Shown: positions 1 through 6,174 of the stretch, piece after piece
How the letters are laid out: each line of letters begins with the position of its first letter
How positions within the stretch are numbered: position 1 is the stretch's first letter
Source: Nitrospirota bacterium
GTDB lineage: Bacteria > Nitrospirota > Nitrospiria > Nitrospirales > UBA8639
Length of the DNA: 8,509 nt
Assembly: GCA_029879555.1 (NCBI GenBank)
Contig: JAOUQB010000083.1
Span: forward strand, 1-8,509
Direction: 5' to 3'
Position numbers and translations under genes: made by a program
Notes under the pieces: model-generated
Databases searched by the model: none
Told to the model about the DNA's origin: nothing
The model's input: the letters and a program-made list of their open reading frames with translations, nothing else

Positions 1-166
1 AATCGCCCCGCAAGAGGCACACCACATTCAAGGCAAAAAATGGCAAGGGGCCGCTGTCGGCTTGTTCCGACCAAGACGTCGCCTCATCATACACGGCATC
101 CCATTGCCCGGCGGCCATGGCAGATTCGATCACAGATGTATCACGGGAAGTCACAAAGAATTCCAA
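1..166 (-). CDS. Start of an unknown protein with a helical, TPR-like N-terminus (partial, cut by window edge)
   Basis: This is an open frame reading leftward off the window edge, with 55 codons visible. It begins LEFFVTSRDTSVIESAM and continues with MAAGQWDAVYDEA. That looks like a helix pair of a tetratricopeptide or similar repeat (small-Gly-x-Trp-x-x-x-x-x-x-Ala), but one repeat is not enough to name a family. The proposed start is TTG at 166-164, because a stop codon lies in frame at 193-191 and no ATG or GTG occurs before it. An ATG at 118-116 is the alternative, but it would cut the first helix in half. There is no clear Shine-Dalgarno sequence. The frame starts only 16 bases after the thyX-like stop, so it is probably its operon partner. 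The function is unknown, and I would treat the start as tentative. Confidence 0.6.
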   Translation of the reverse strand, partial: MEFFVTSRDTSVIESAMAAGQWDAVYDEATSWSEQADSGPLPFFALNVVCLLRGD

Positions 167-182
167 TCTTGTAATAAGAAAA

Positions 183-1673
183 CTACCGAGTCAAAGAATC
201 TTCGACATCCGGTGACGTCGCCTGAATCAGGCTCCCCAAATAGGGATGGCGTTTAAGCATCTGTTGCTTCATTTCCCAGGCCACCGTGCGATACGACCAA
301 TGGCCTTTCACACCAGAACGCAATTTGGAAATATATTCCACTTCCGCAAAATCCATCTTAAACAAACATCGCACACGAAACCCAAAGGGGATCGCATAGA
401 GTGCAGCCTCTTGATTCTCCAGGCGCAAGCGTTCGATATCCTGCTGAACGGCATCCATGGCTTGTCGATATTCTTTCTCCACTCTCGCCTCAGCCAAGAT
501 AGCCGGGACCTCATACCCATGCACCGTCGTGAAATTTTGTTGAATCTGTTGACACCGCCGATGCCGATGCATATCCCGCCATCCACCAATATCCATTAAA
601 ACATCAAAGATAAAGGCATAGCCTGAACGAAATTCCTTGGCCAGGTCATCATGAGGTCCTCGGCTTTTAATGGCCGCATCCACAACCGCCTGCTTTTCAT
701 TCTCAGACCACGTCTTCACCCAATCCAGAAGGAGACGATAGGGTGCCTGACTCACTCGGTAAACAAATGTGGTCACCAGTTCATCCAACGGAGCATGGGG
801 CTCAAGAAGATCTACCGCCTGAGTATGGCCTTTCCACGAATCCGGGTTATCCAACCCCGACTGCTTTAACGAGACTTTCACGTGACGAAGCACGTCTCGA
901 TACACCGCATTCTGATATTCATTAGGAGCCGCATAGCGTGCCAACGTGGGTGCCATCGCTTCGAGTTTCGTGGACGGCTCCTCTTGCAAATCAGCCCAGG
1001 TGCTGGACGGTTTACCCGCGCAGGCTTCTTTAAGATCCTCGCCAATGCCCAACAATTCCGGAAGTGACGCTGATAGCAAACGCGTCATTTGCTTTTCCAA
1101 CGTACGAATACTCACCACCTGCCCAACATTCGTCTTGGCCGACAAGGGCAGTAAATACCGAATCACATCATACGTCCGCGCAGCAATCGCCCGCTCGTAA
1201 TCGGCCGGTTTCATGGTATCTGGACGAGGAGACCGTTCAGTCACATAGGCCTTAATCGGATCTTTCAGGAGCCGATAAATGTTATACAGACTCCCTAAAA
1301 TACCGCGATAGACGCCCTCTGTTTCGCTATTCGTGATTTCGCTGGGCACATAACAGCCTGCTGCGGCAAAATTTTGATAACGACTGGACTTGGCCTGACC
1401 ATCCCATAACGGTTCATCTTCTAGACGGATGGCGGCTAACTCGGAAATATTTTCAAAACAAATCGTCACATGCCCAAGATCAGCAATCGACCCATGCCCA
1501 TACGCAAAATAAAACTGCTCCCAAAATTTTTCCGACGAATGGGCATGCACCCACTTCAAACTCTCTTCAATGGAATCAGGCGAACGGCTATACCGGGCTA
1601 ATGCATAAGCCGACTTTTCAGGCGGCATCGGCGCCAAAGCAATGATTTTTCTGTCTCGTCGTTCGTCACTCAT
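183..1673 (-). CDS. Long two-part FAD-dependent thymidylate synthase (ThyX) family protein
   Basis: The protein has 496 aa, about twice the usual ThyX length of 220-300 aa. ThyX makes dTMP from dUMP using methylene-tetrahydrofolate and FAD. The N-terminal half carries a GHGSIADLGH segment (59-68) followed by a conserved Phe-Glu, then AKSSRY (94-99), which matches the end of the ThyX signature RHRxxSxNExSxRY. A segment around 175-201 (LPLSAKTNVG, then SIRTLEKQMTRLLS) resembles the ThyX substrate-binding arginine region. The C-terminal half has a GYAFIFD helix and then RHRRCQQIQQ (370-379), which keeps only the front of the signature. It ends with IPFGFRVRCLFKMDFAEVEY and a second Arg-rich helix (426-472). 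The protein therefore reads as a fused pseudo-dimer. I chose ATG 1673 because GGAAG lies 8 bases upstream; an upstream TTG at 1703 falls inside the inverted repeat. Family membership is fairly sure. Thymidylate synthase activity is not, since neither half has a full signature. Confidence 0.85.
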   Translation of the reverse strand: MSDERRDRKIIALAPMPPEKSAYALARYSRSPDSIEESLKWVHAHSSEKFWEQFYFAYGHGSIADLGHVTICFENISELAAIRLEDEPLWDGQAKSSRYQNFAAAGCYVPSEITNSETEGVYRGILGSLYNIYRLLKDPIKAYVTERSPRPDTMKPADYERAIAARTYDVIRYLLPLSAKTNVGQVVSIRTLEKQMTRLLSASLPELLGIGEDLKEACAGKPSSTWADLQEEPSTKLEAMAPTLARYAAPNEYQNAVYRDVLRHVKVSLKQSGLDNPDSWKGHTQAVDLLEPHAPLDELVTTFVYRVSQAPYRLLLDWVKTWSENEKQAVVDAAIKSRGPHDDLAKEFRSGYAFIFDVLMDIGGWRDMHRHRRCQQIQQNFTTVHGYEVPAILAEARVEKEYRQAMDAVQQDIERLRLENQEAALYAIPFGFRVRCLFKMDFAEVEYISKLRSGVKGHWSYRTVAWEMKQQMLKRHPYLGSLIQATSPDVEDSLTR

Positions 1674-1697
1674 CAATACGGCTTCCAAATATAGGAG

Positions 1698-1716
1698 GTG
1701 CAAAGAAGGTTTGCAC
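1698..1716. promoter_or_regulatory. Perfect inverted repeat, candidate operator for the thyX-like gene
   Basis: GTGCAAA at 1698-1704 and TTTGCAC at 1710-1716 are exact reverse complements separated by five bases (GAAGG). The repeat overlaps the last two bases of the predicted leftward -10 box, and the predicted transcription start (about 1708) falls in its spacer. That is the classical position for a repressor that blocks initiation. It also lies in the divergent region shared with the transporter gene. No known regulator consensus was recognised; it does not look like an NrdR box. The operator role is inferred from symmetry and position. Confidence 0.5.
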
Positions 1717-1744
1717 TATAGTCAGAGGGGGACATACATCTCAA
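1715..1744 (-). promoter_or_regulatory. Sigma70-type promoter for the thyX-like gene
   Basis: Read leftward, TTGAGA (1744-1739, five of six matches to the -35 consensus) is followed by an 18-base spacer and TATAGT (1720-1715, five of six matches to the -10 consensus). Transcription would start near 1708 and leave a leader of about 35 bases before the ATG at 1673. Confidence 0.55.
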
Positions 1745-1801
1745 GTTCAAATTCTCATGAACCGATGGCATCTTCGCAAACGCTTGAAACCGGAGAGTTC
1801 C

Positions 1802-1829
1802 TTGACTACACTCTCCCGTTTCCTACGAA
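1802..1829 (+). promoter_or_regulatory. Weak candidate promoter for the NSS transporter
   Basis: TTGACT (1802-1807) is a good -35 box. The best -10 at a legal distance is TACGAA (1824-1829, 16-base spacer), which is poor. If used, transcription would begin about 9 bases before the ATG, giving an almost leaderless message. That fits the absence of a Shine-Dalgarno sequence in front of the gene, but the call is speculative. Confidence 0.25.
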
Positions 1830-1844
1830 ATATTCTCCACCACT

Positions 1845-3209
1845 ATGAACATCTCTGATCGTCAATCCCAGCATGGCCAATGGTCCTCTCGCTGGACCTT
1901 TATCTTAGCCGCCACCGGCGCAGCGGTCGGGCTGGGCAATATTTGGAAGTTTCCCTATCTTACCGGACAAAACGGGGGCAGTGCCTTTGTATTGATTTAT
2001 ATCATTTGTGTCGCCGCCTTAGGCATTCCGCTCATGATGGCCGAAATTCTGCTGGGGCGGCGAGGGCGCGCCACGCCCATTCACACCATGAAAGTCCTGG
2101 CAGAAGAAACCAACACGACCCAATGGTGGCAGATTATCGGCTGGTCCGGCACCATTGCCGGCATGTTGATCCTCTCCTATTACAGCGTCATTGGCGGATG
2201 GACGCTGGCCTATATCGTCAAATCCATCACCGGAATATTTAGTGGCGCCACCGGCGAATTCGCGGCATCTACCTTTGGCACTTTTGTGGGCAGCGCCTCC
2301 AGCTTATTTTTCTGGCATACCCTTTTCATGGTCATCACCATGGCGATTGTGGCAGGCGGCGTTCAAGGTGGCCTCGAAAAAGCGGTACAGTTCCTCATGC
2401 CGACACTGTTTGTGCTTCTGCTCGTTATGGTCGGCTACAGCATGACCACCGGGTATTTTGGTAAAGGGTTAGCCTTCCTCTTCACTCCCGATTTCAGCAA
2501 GCTCACAGGCTCCAGTATGCTTGCGGCCATGGGCCAAGCCTTTTTTAGTCTCAGCCTGGGCATGGGAACCATCATGATTTACGGCTCCTACGTGCCAAAG
2601 GATACCTCCATTGCCACCACGACCATCGCCATTGCCCTCGCAGATACGGCTGTCGCCCTCCTGGCGGGCATGGCCATTTTCCCCATTGTGTTTGCGAATA
2701 ATCTGGAAGCCAGCTCGGGACCAGGGTTAATCTTTCAAACCTTGCCCGTGGCGTTCGGCAATATGACTGGCGGGATGATCTTTGGCTCGCTCTTTTTTAC
2801 GCTATTATTGGTCGCCGCGTGGACCTCGTCCATTTCACTCATCGAACCGTTAGTCACCTGGCTCATTGAAACGTTCGGCATGTCACGACTCAAAGCCGCG
2901 ATCTATTCTGGAGTGGCGACATGGCTGTTCGGGTTGGGTACGGTCTGGTCCTTTAATCTGTGGGCCGATCTGAAATTTTTTGGTCTCACCTTTTTTGATC
3001 TCCTGGATTTCATCACCTCCAACCTGATGCTCCCCTTAGGCGGCATCCTCATTGCTCTTTTCGCCGGCTGGCTCATGTCCGCCGAACACACCAAAGCTGA
3101 GCTCCACATTGCCAACCCCCTTCTGTACACCACCTGGCAGATTCTCGTGCGGTACATCGCGCCAGTTGCCGTGTTCATCGTCCTCCTCAACGCCATCGGC
3201 CTTTTGTAA
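1845..3209 (+). CDS. Sodium-dependent transporter of the neurotransmitter:sodium symporter (NSS/SNF) family
   Basis: This inner-membrane protein of 454 aa imports a small substrate, most likely an amino acid, coupled to sodium. The first helix carries GAAVGLGNIWKFPY (25-38), the broken helix of the LeuT fold that holds sodium and substrate. Other family blocks are YYSVIGGWTLAY (112-123, helix 3), GQAFFSLSLGMG (230-241, unwound helix 6) and AAWTSSISL (324-332, helix 8), whose Thr-Ser pair corresponds to the second sodium site of LeuT. The length matches the bacterial branch with 11 helices (MhsT, Tyt1 type) rather than 12-helix LeuT, so the substrate may be aromatic or hydrophobic; that is inference. 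The ATG at 1845 is the only sensible start before the conserved helix 1, though no ribosome binding site precedes it. It is transcribed away from the thyX-like gene, with a 171-base divergent region. No related catabolic gene is adjacent. Confidence 0.93.
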   Translation: MNISDRQSQHGQWSSRWTFILAATGAAVGLGNIWKFPYLTGQNGGSAFVLIYIICVAALGIPLMMAEILLGRRGRATPIHTMKVLAEETNTTQWWQIIGWSGTIAGMLILSYYSVIGGWTLAYIVKSITGIFSGATGEFAASTFGTFVGSASSLFFWHTLFMVITMAIVAGGVQGGLEKAVQFLMPTLFVLLLVMVGYSMTTGYFGKGLAFLFTPDFSKLTGSSMLAAMGQAFFSLSLGMGTIMIYGSYVPKDTSIATTTIAIALADTAVALLAGMAIFPIVFANNLEASSGPGLIFQTLPVAFGNMTGGMIFGSLFFTLLLVAAWTSSISLIEPLVTWLIETFGMSRLKAAIYSGVATWLFGLGTVWSFNLWADLKFFGLTFFDLLDFITSNLMLPLGGILIALFAGWLMSAEHTKAELHIANPLLYTTWQILVRYIAPVAVFIVLLNAIGLL

Positions 3210-3398
3210 TTCTGCGTTCTTTCTAAAGGCATCATTTTTCAGGTTTTTTCTTCGGTTTATGACTCATTCCATGAACTCTCTTGGATTTATTGCCTCCTAA
3301 GGAAAAGGGACGGGTCAAGATGCTTCTTCACCGACCGAAATACATGTTGTTGGAAATACGCAGGACAAAAAACCCTTAGCACCAAAGGAACCATCCCT

Positions 3399-3596
3399 AT
3401 GTCACAAATTGGTGTCCTCAATTCAGCCAATGCCCTCGCTCAACTCTCACTCCCGCTCATTGACGCCGCCACACCTTCGGTTCAAAAAAAATCCGCAGCC
3501 CCATCAATAGACGCTGTGCAAAATTTGAAGGATACCGTATCCATATCACTAGAGGCCCAGGCCGCTGCTTCAAAACAAAAAGCCCCCCTCGCCTAA
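3399..3596 (+). CDS. Small protein with a DTVSISLEAQA motif, function unknown
   Basis: The protein has 65 aa, without signal peptide or membrane helix. The N-terminal third is mildly hydrophobic and Ala/Leu-rich (LNSANALAQLSLPLIDAA), the middle is Ser/Lys/Pro-rich, and the C-terminal third contains DTVSISLEAQAAA (residues about 45-57). Short Asp-x-Val-x-(Ile/Leu)-Ser-x-x-Ala segments recur in small flagellum-associated proteins such as FlgM and in many unnamed small proteins. This is a resemblance, not an identification. Support for a real gene comes from AAAGGA 9 bases before the ATG and a strong terminator 31 bases after the stop. It stands alone as a one-gene unit. No promoter was convincing in the 189 bases upstream. 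Confidence 0.65.
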   Translation: MSQIGVLNSANALAQLSLPLIDAATPSVQKKSAAPSIDAVQNLKDTVSISLEAQAAASKQKAPLA

Positions 3597-3627
3597 TCTT
3601 CTCTTTCCTTCGTACAATACTCATAGA

Positions 3628-3663
3628 AAAAAAGCCGAACTCTGAATAGAGTTTGGCTTTTTT
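3628..3663. terminator. Strong bidirectional rho-independent terminator
   Basis: A 16-bp stem (3628-3643 with 3648-3663) closes a GAAT loop with a single G-T wobble at 3637/3654. The core AGCCGAACTCT arm is flanked by seven A on the left (3627-3633) and six T on the right (3658-3663). Transcripts in either direction therefore end in a U-run. It would end the 65-aa protein gene and also catch leftward transcription from the gene pair at 3905-5349. Confidence 0.88.
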
Positions 3664-3783
3664 CTGCCGAATGTGGCAATGGCGGATATGATATCTGCCT
3701 AATCTCCTCCCCCTTCCTGCAATCCAACGCCTTCCGCTCGATTCTTGGGGTAGACGGATTAATCAGTTGGCGAACCCTGTCTG

Positions 3784-3836
3784 CGCCGAGCGAGGCGTCA
3801 TTCGATTTGGGTCCTTTTGCCGAAACAAAGAGACCC
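3784..3836. repeat. Two adjacent hairpins in a gene-free stretch
   Basis: The first is CGCC (3784-3787) pairing with GGCG (3794-3797) over a 6-base loop. The second is larger: GGGTC (3809-3813) pairs with GACCC (3832-3836). After a C-A mismatch and a T-G wobble the stem continues with TTTG (3816-3819) pairing with CAAA (3826-3829) around a CCGAAA loop. No T-run follows on either strand, so it is not an ordinary terminator. The whole 3664-3904 gap holds no convincing gene. The hairpins might be a dispersed intergenic repeat, an RNA element at the 3' end of the leftward operon, or decay remains. Confidence 0.45.
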
Positions 3837-3904
3837 GCCGCCGGACCAAGCCTCGACCAACACAAAAATCATCAACTGGCATTGGGATATTTCCAAAAAG
3901 AATC

Positions 3905-4678
3905 TTACGATTCAGAGTAGAACAGCAATTGGACGCCAATTATGATTACCAAAACCGCCCAGATGATTTTAAGGACTGATTTCGAGGGAGGATCTTGAGA
4001 TAAACCACGAGTCGACCGATTCAACCACTCTCCTCCGAACCACGCCATACCTCCAGCTAACGCCAATGTTCCCATCACATAATGATGCATCTGTATTTGA
4101 TGGCCCGCTGGATGAGGCCCATGCATATGGAGAAACAACATACCGCCTCCAATGAGTGCAAACCCCGGCAACAACGAACTCCAAAACCATTGCTCCAGTT
4201 TTCCCACTCGTCTCAACCATTCAACGGTCCCGACTCCAAGGGCCAATACTCCAAATATTTTGTGTTGCAACATTTCAGAATCTTTTCCCGAAAGCGTTTC
4301 AGCCAATGTCCAAGAACCAATGGGCCAGGCTTCATGATCACTCCAAATCAGCAGAAAAATGCCGGAACCTAACAGCGCCGCCGGCAACAACCGCTGCGAC
4401 CACCTCCACACCCTCCAACCCATCGCCATACCTAACTCAATCATTCCTACGATAATGACACCGACACCTGTCAACGCATGATTAAACTCGGAATAGGCGA
4501 TACCTTCTCGCGACCCTTCCCATTGCCCAGGGGCGACCATAGCAGAATGGCCATGCTTTCCTTGATGAGCATGGTCATCCATGTCAGCCCAGGCTAGAGC
4601 CGGCGCCATGAGAAGTATTAGTAAAGGCACAACCATGAAGGTTTTCAAACGAAGTAACTTCATAGTGTCGAGATCCAT
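3905..4678 (-). CDS. Exported histidine-rich polytopic membrane protein, possibly metal-related
   Basis: The protein has 257 aa. It starts with a signal peptide: positive n-region KLLRLK, hydrophobic stretch to about residue 28, and cleavage likely after ALAWA (31). The mature N-terminus is a short His-rich tail, DDHAHQGKHGHS (34-45). About six hydrophobic segments follow (near 65-85, 96-113, 138-155, 167-185, 199-217, 234-253). Histidines sit at helix ends: H67, H115, H139, then LHMHGPHPAGH (183-193) and MHHY (197-200). The sequence SDHEAWPIG followed by LQHKIFG resembles the extra membrane domain found attached to some CopD-like copper proteins, so a role with copper or another metal is possible but unproved. 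The first ATG (4678) is given. The ATG at 4663 gives a cleaner signal peptide (MKLLRLKTF) and may be the true start; neither has a strong ribosome binding site. It lies 44 bases downstream of the PagL-like gene. Confidence 0.8.
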   Translation of the reverse strand: MDLDTMKLLRLKTFMVVPLLILLMAPALAWADMDDHAHQGKHGHSAMVAPGQWEGSREGIAYSEFNHALTGVGVIIVGMIELGMAMGWRVWRWSQRLLPAALLGSGIFLLIWSDHEAWPIGSWTLAETLSGKDSEMLQHKIFGVLALGVGTVEWLRRVGKLEQWFWSSLLPGFALIGGGMLFLHMHGPHPAGHQIQMHHYVMGTLALAGGMAWFGGEWLNRSTRGLSQDPPSKSVLKIIWAVLVIIIGVQLLFYSES

Positions 4679-4722
4679 TGTGCGATTATTTCAGACCAAA
4701 CATTCATCGCAGCGTAAATGAG

Positions 4723-5349
4723 TTATGGGGAAAAGAACGACACACCCAAGTTAAACAACCAGGCATTCAGTCCAATATTGCGGTTACCAATGCCGGAATT
4801 CGAAATATGGTGAAATCGAAATCCTGCCGTAATGGCCCATTGATCCGAGACAAAGAACGACACTCCGGGTCCAGTTTGTAAAATGAAATTGAATTGGGTG
4901 CTTTGTTCAGGGATCCGTGGCGCAAGATCAGTCCATAACATTCCGGCACCGCCGTCCCAAAACGGCATCCATCGACCAAACGACAGAAAATTATATTTCA
5001 ACACCAACGAGCCGCCAAAGGCGGACGCGCTAAAAGGCTCATAATAATGCGCGGCCATCGGCTCAAGAAGGAGCTCGACGTTCCCTGCCACCACGCCACT
5101 CCCAATTTCATCGGTCAGGACTTGTCCGATTTGGGGAAGAATGTAAATGGCCCGCCGATTGGAAGAGGGCGCATTATCAAAGATATTATTCCCTTTCCAA
5201 AAGCCTCCTAACAATCCATATTCCAATGTCCCCTTGGTAACTCGAGTACGCGTATCAATACCCTCTCCACAGGCATACCCACTGCACACAACAGAAAACA
5301 GCACACTCAGTACCCCGACCACATAATGTTCCTTTTTTAACAACGCCAT
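4723..5349 (-). CDS. PagL-like lipid A 3-O-deacylase / acyloxyacyl hydrolase family outer-membrane protein
   Basis: The protein has 208 aa with a signal peptide (MALLKK, a hydrophobic run, and a likely cut near SGYA at 23-26). A small beta-barrel follows, made of alternating strands such as TLEYGLLGGFW, GNVELLLEPMA and SLVLKYNFLSFG. The C-terminal block GFRFHHISNSGIGNRNIGLN (177-196... ends before 196) matches the PagL signature His-x-Ser-Asn-x-Gly. Catalytic His and Ser would be H181 and S183. The position of the third PagL triad residue (Glu-140 in the Pseudomonas aeruginosa enzyme) is occupied by Asn195. PagL removes the 3-position acyl chain of lipid A in the outer membrane. I chose ATG 5349 because AAGGA lies 9 bases upstream and a standard signal peptide begins there. 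The in-frame ATG at 5391 and TTG at 5400 lack a binding site and place polar residues before the signal. It is probably the first gene of a pair with the His-rich membrane protein. Confidence 0.85.
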   Translation of the reverse strand: MALLKKEHYVVGVLSVLFSVVCSGYACGEGIDTRTRVTKGTLEYGLLGGFWKGNNIFDNAPSSNRRAIYILPQIGQVLTDEIGSGVVAGNVELLLEPMAAHYYEPFSASAFGGSLVLKYNFLSFGRWMPFWDGGAGMLWTDLAPRIPEQSTQFNFILQTGPGVSFFVSDQWAITAGFRFHHISNSGIGNRNIGLNAWLFNLGVSFFSP

Positions 5350-5394
5350 CACCACCAATCCTTTTTTGGGGGGAATCAAATTTTCTATCATCAG

Positions 5395-5412
5395 CCGCAA
5401 CTAAAATTGCGG
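5395..5412. repeat. Perfect 6-bp inverted repeat upstream of the PagL-like gene
   Basis: CCGCAA (5395-5400) and TTGCGG (5407-5412) are exact reverse complements around CTAAAA. The repeat sits about 45 bases before the PagL-like start, in the divergent region shared with the 90-aa gene. No T-run follows on either strand, so a protein-binding site or leader hairpin is more likely than a terminator. I could not place a convincing leftward promoter next to it. Confidence 0.35.
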
Positions 5413-5501
5413 GCAGAAAAAAAATTCTTGACTGGAGAAGGCAACCGCTCATTCCATGCAAAAACAAACAGGAATGTCGCATAATTGGGAAGAACAATTC
5501 A

Positions 5502-5530
5502 ATGAACTTTTTCCCTCGATTGGATACAAT
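5502..5530 (+). promoter_or_regulatory. Possible promoter for the 90-aa gene
   Basis: TACAAT (5525-5530) matches the -10 consensus at five of six positions. ATGAAC (5502-5507) at a 17-base spacing is a weak -35. Transcription would start about 17 bases before the ATG at 5554, leaving room for the AAGGTGA ribosome binding site. Confidence 0.3.
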
Positions 5531-5553
5531 ACAGTACCTTTACAAGGTGATCC

Positions 5554-5826
5554 ATGAAACCCATACTTCCCACTCCCCCATCACTTCCTATTAAAACAAC
5601 CAAGCCTGATCCCCTAAAACGCCTTTCCCTCGCGGTCAAAAAACTGGACCAACTCATCGATCGCGCTCACCAACTAGGATCGTTTACCGATCAACTCCTG
5701 CGCGAAGACCAAACAGGCCCGAGTCTCCCCTCGTCAGAGATCGCCCCTGCGCTGCTAACAACCTCTCGTTCCACATCAACCGATAAAGAACCCAACGAAC
5801 AGGTTGACACACAGGGAAAATACTAG
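5554..5826 (+). CDS. Small hypothetical protein, helical core with disordered ends
   Basis: The protein has 90 aa and I do not recognise it. Residues 1-20 are rich in Pro, Thr and Lys. Residues 22-53 (starting LKRLSLAVKKLDQLIDRAHQ) form one amphipathic helix with Leu/Ile spacing that could be a coiled coil or dimerisation helix. The remainder is Ser/Thr/Glu-rich and probably disordered. It has no Cys, signal peptide or membrane segment, so it is likely cytoplasmic. The start is supported by AAGGTGA at 5544-5550, just before the ATG, though the spacing is short. It is divergent from the PagL-like gene and separated from the SET gene by 348 bases, so it seems to be its own unit. It could be a small adaptor or chaperone, but nothing in the sequence fixes that. 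Confidence 0.55.
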   Translation: MKPILPTPPSLPIKTTKPDPLKRLSLAVKKLDQLIDRAHQLGSFTDQLLREDQTGPSLPSSEIAPALLTTSRSTSTDKEPNEQVDTQGKY

Positions 5827-6174
5827 GGGCTGTGAAGGAAAAGAACAGGGCCGGCGACGGATTGTCAACGAAAATAAAATCCGAATAGATAGGAAACTCA
5901 GAGCCTTCAATTCAGTTGGGTCAAAAATTTTCACCTACCCATCCCAGACATCGCCTGGGTTAGCTCAAAAAATCATCCCGCCTGACACCAACAATGGCTT
6001 CGTGTTTATGGATGACAACCCGCCAAAAATCTCTGCCGTTTGGCGTCCCTTGCTGCCATTTTCTGAGTTTGACGTAACCGCCCATCTGAATTATTGTAGC
6101 CGCTATTAGTACGTTTACAGGTCTGCTGATGAACACGTTTCTGGATACTACAACAATGAACAACAGAGGCCACG
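5827..6174. other. 348-base gap without a convincing gene
   Basis: I see no credible coding region here. A 101-codon frame at 5804-6109 overlaps the preceding gene, has no ribosome binding site and reads like non-coding translation. Small features are an AAAATTTT palindrome near 5925-5932, a weak hairpin CCCAG / CTGGG around 5943-5960 without a T-run, and the promoter for the SET gene at 6069-6097. No terminator for the 90-aa gene was found. Confidence 0.5.
6069..6097 (+). promoter_or_regulatory. Sigma70-type promoter for the SET / GNAT-nitrilase operon
   Basis: TTGACG (6069-6074, five of six matches) is followed by a 17-base spacer and TATTGT (6092-6097, four of six matches). The predicted start near 6104 leaves a leader of about 70 bases before the ATG at 6175. 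Confidence 0.45.

Noticed and set aside
1757..1858. 33-codon rightward frame (MNRWHLRKRLK...) overlapping the transporter start
   Set aside because: A basic leader peptide was considered, but there is no ribosome binding site and the proposed promoter lies downstream of its start.
3210..3398. T-rich stretch after the transporter as a terminator
   Set aside because: T-runs occur near 3234-3251 but no stable stem precedes them.
3593..3865. Leftward 90-codon frame across the terminator
   Set aside because: It contains the whole bidirectional terminator, has no ribosome binding site and reads like translated non-coding DNA.
4082..4455. Rightward frames opposite the His-rich membrane protein
   Set aside because: They are antisense shadows of a gene with a clear signal peptide and membrane helices.
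5804..6109. Rightward 101-codon frame after the 90-aa gene
   Set aside because: It overlaps the preceding gene, lacks a ribosome binding site, has unnatural composition and ends inside the SET-gene promoter region.
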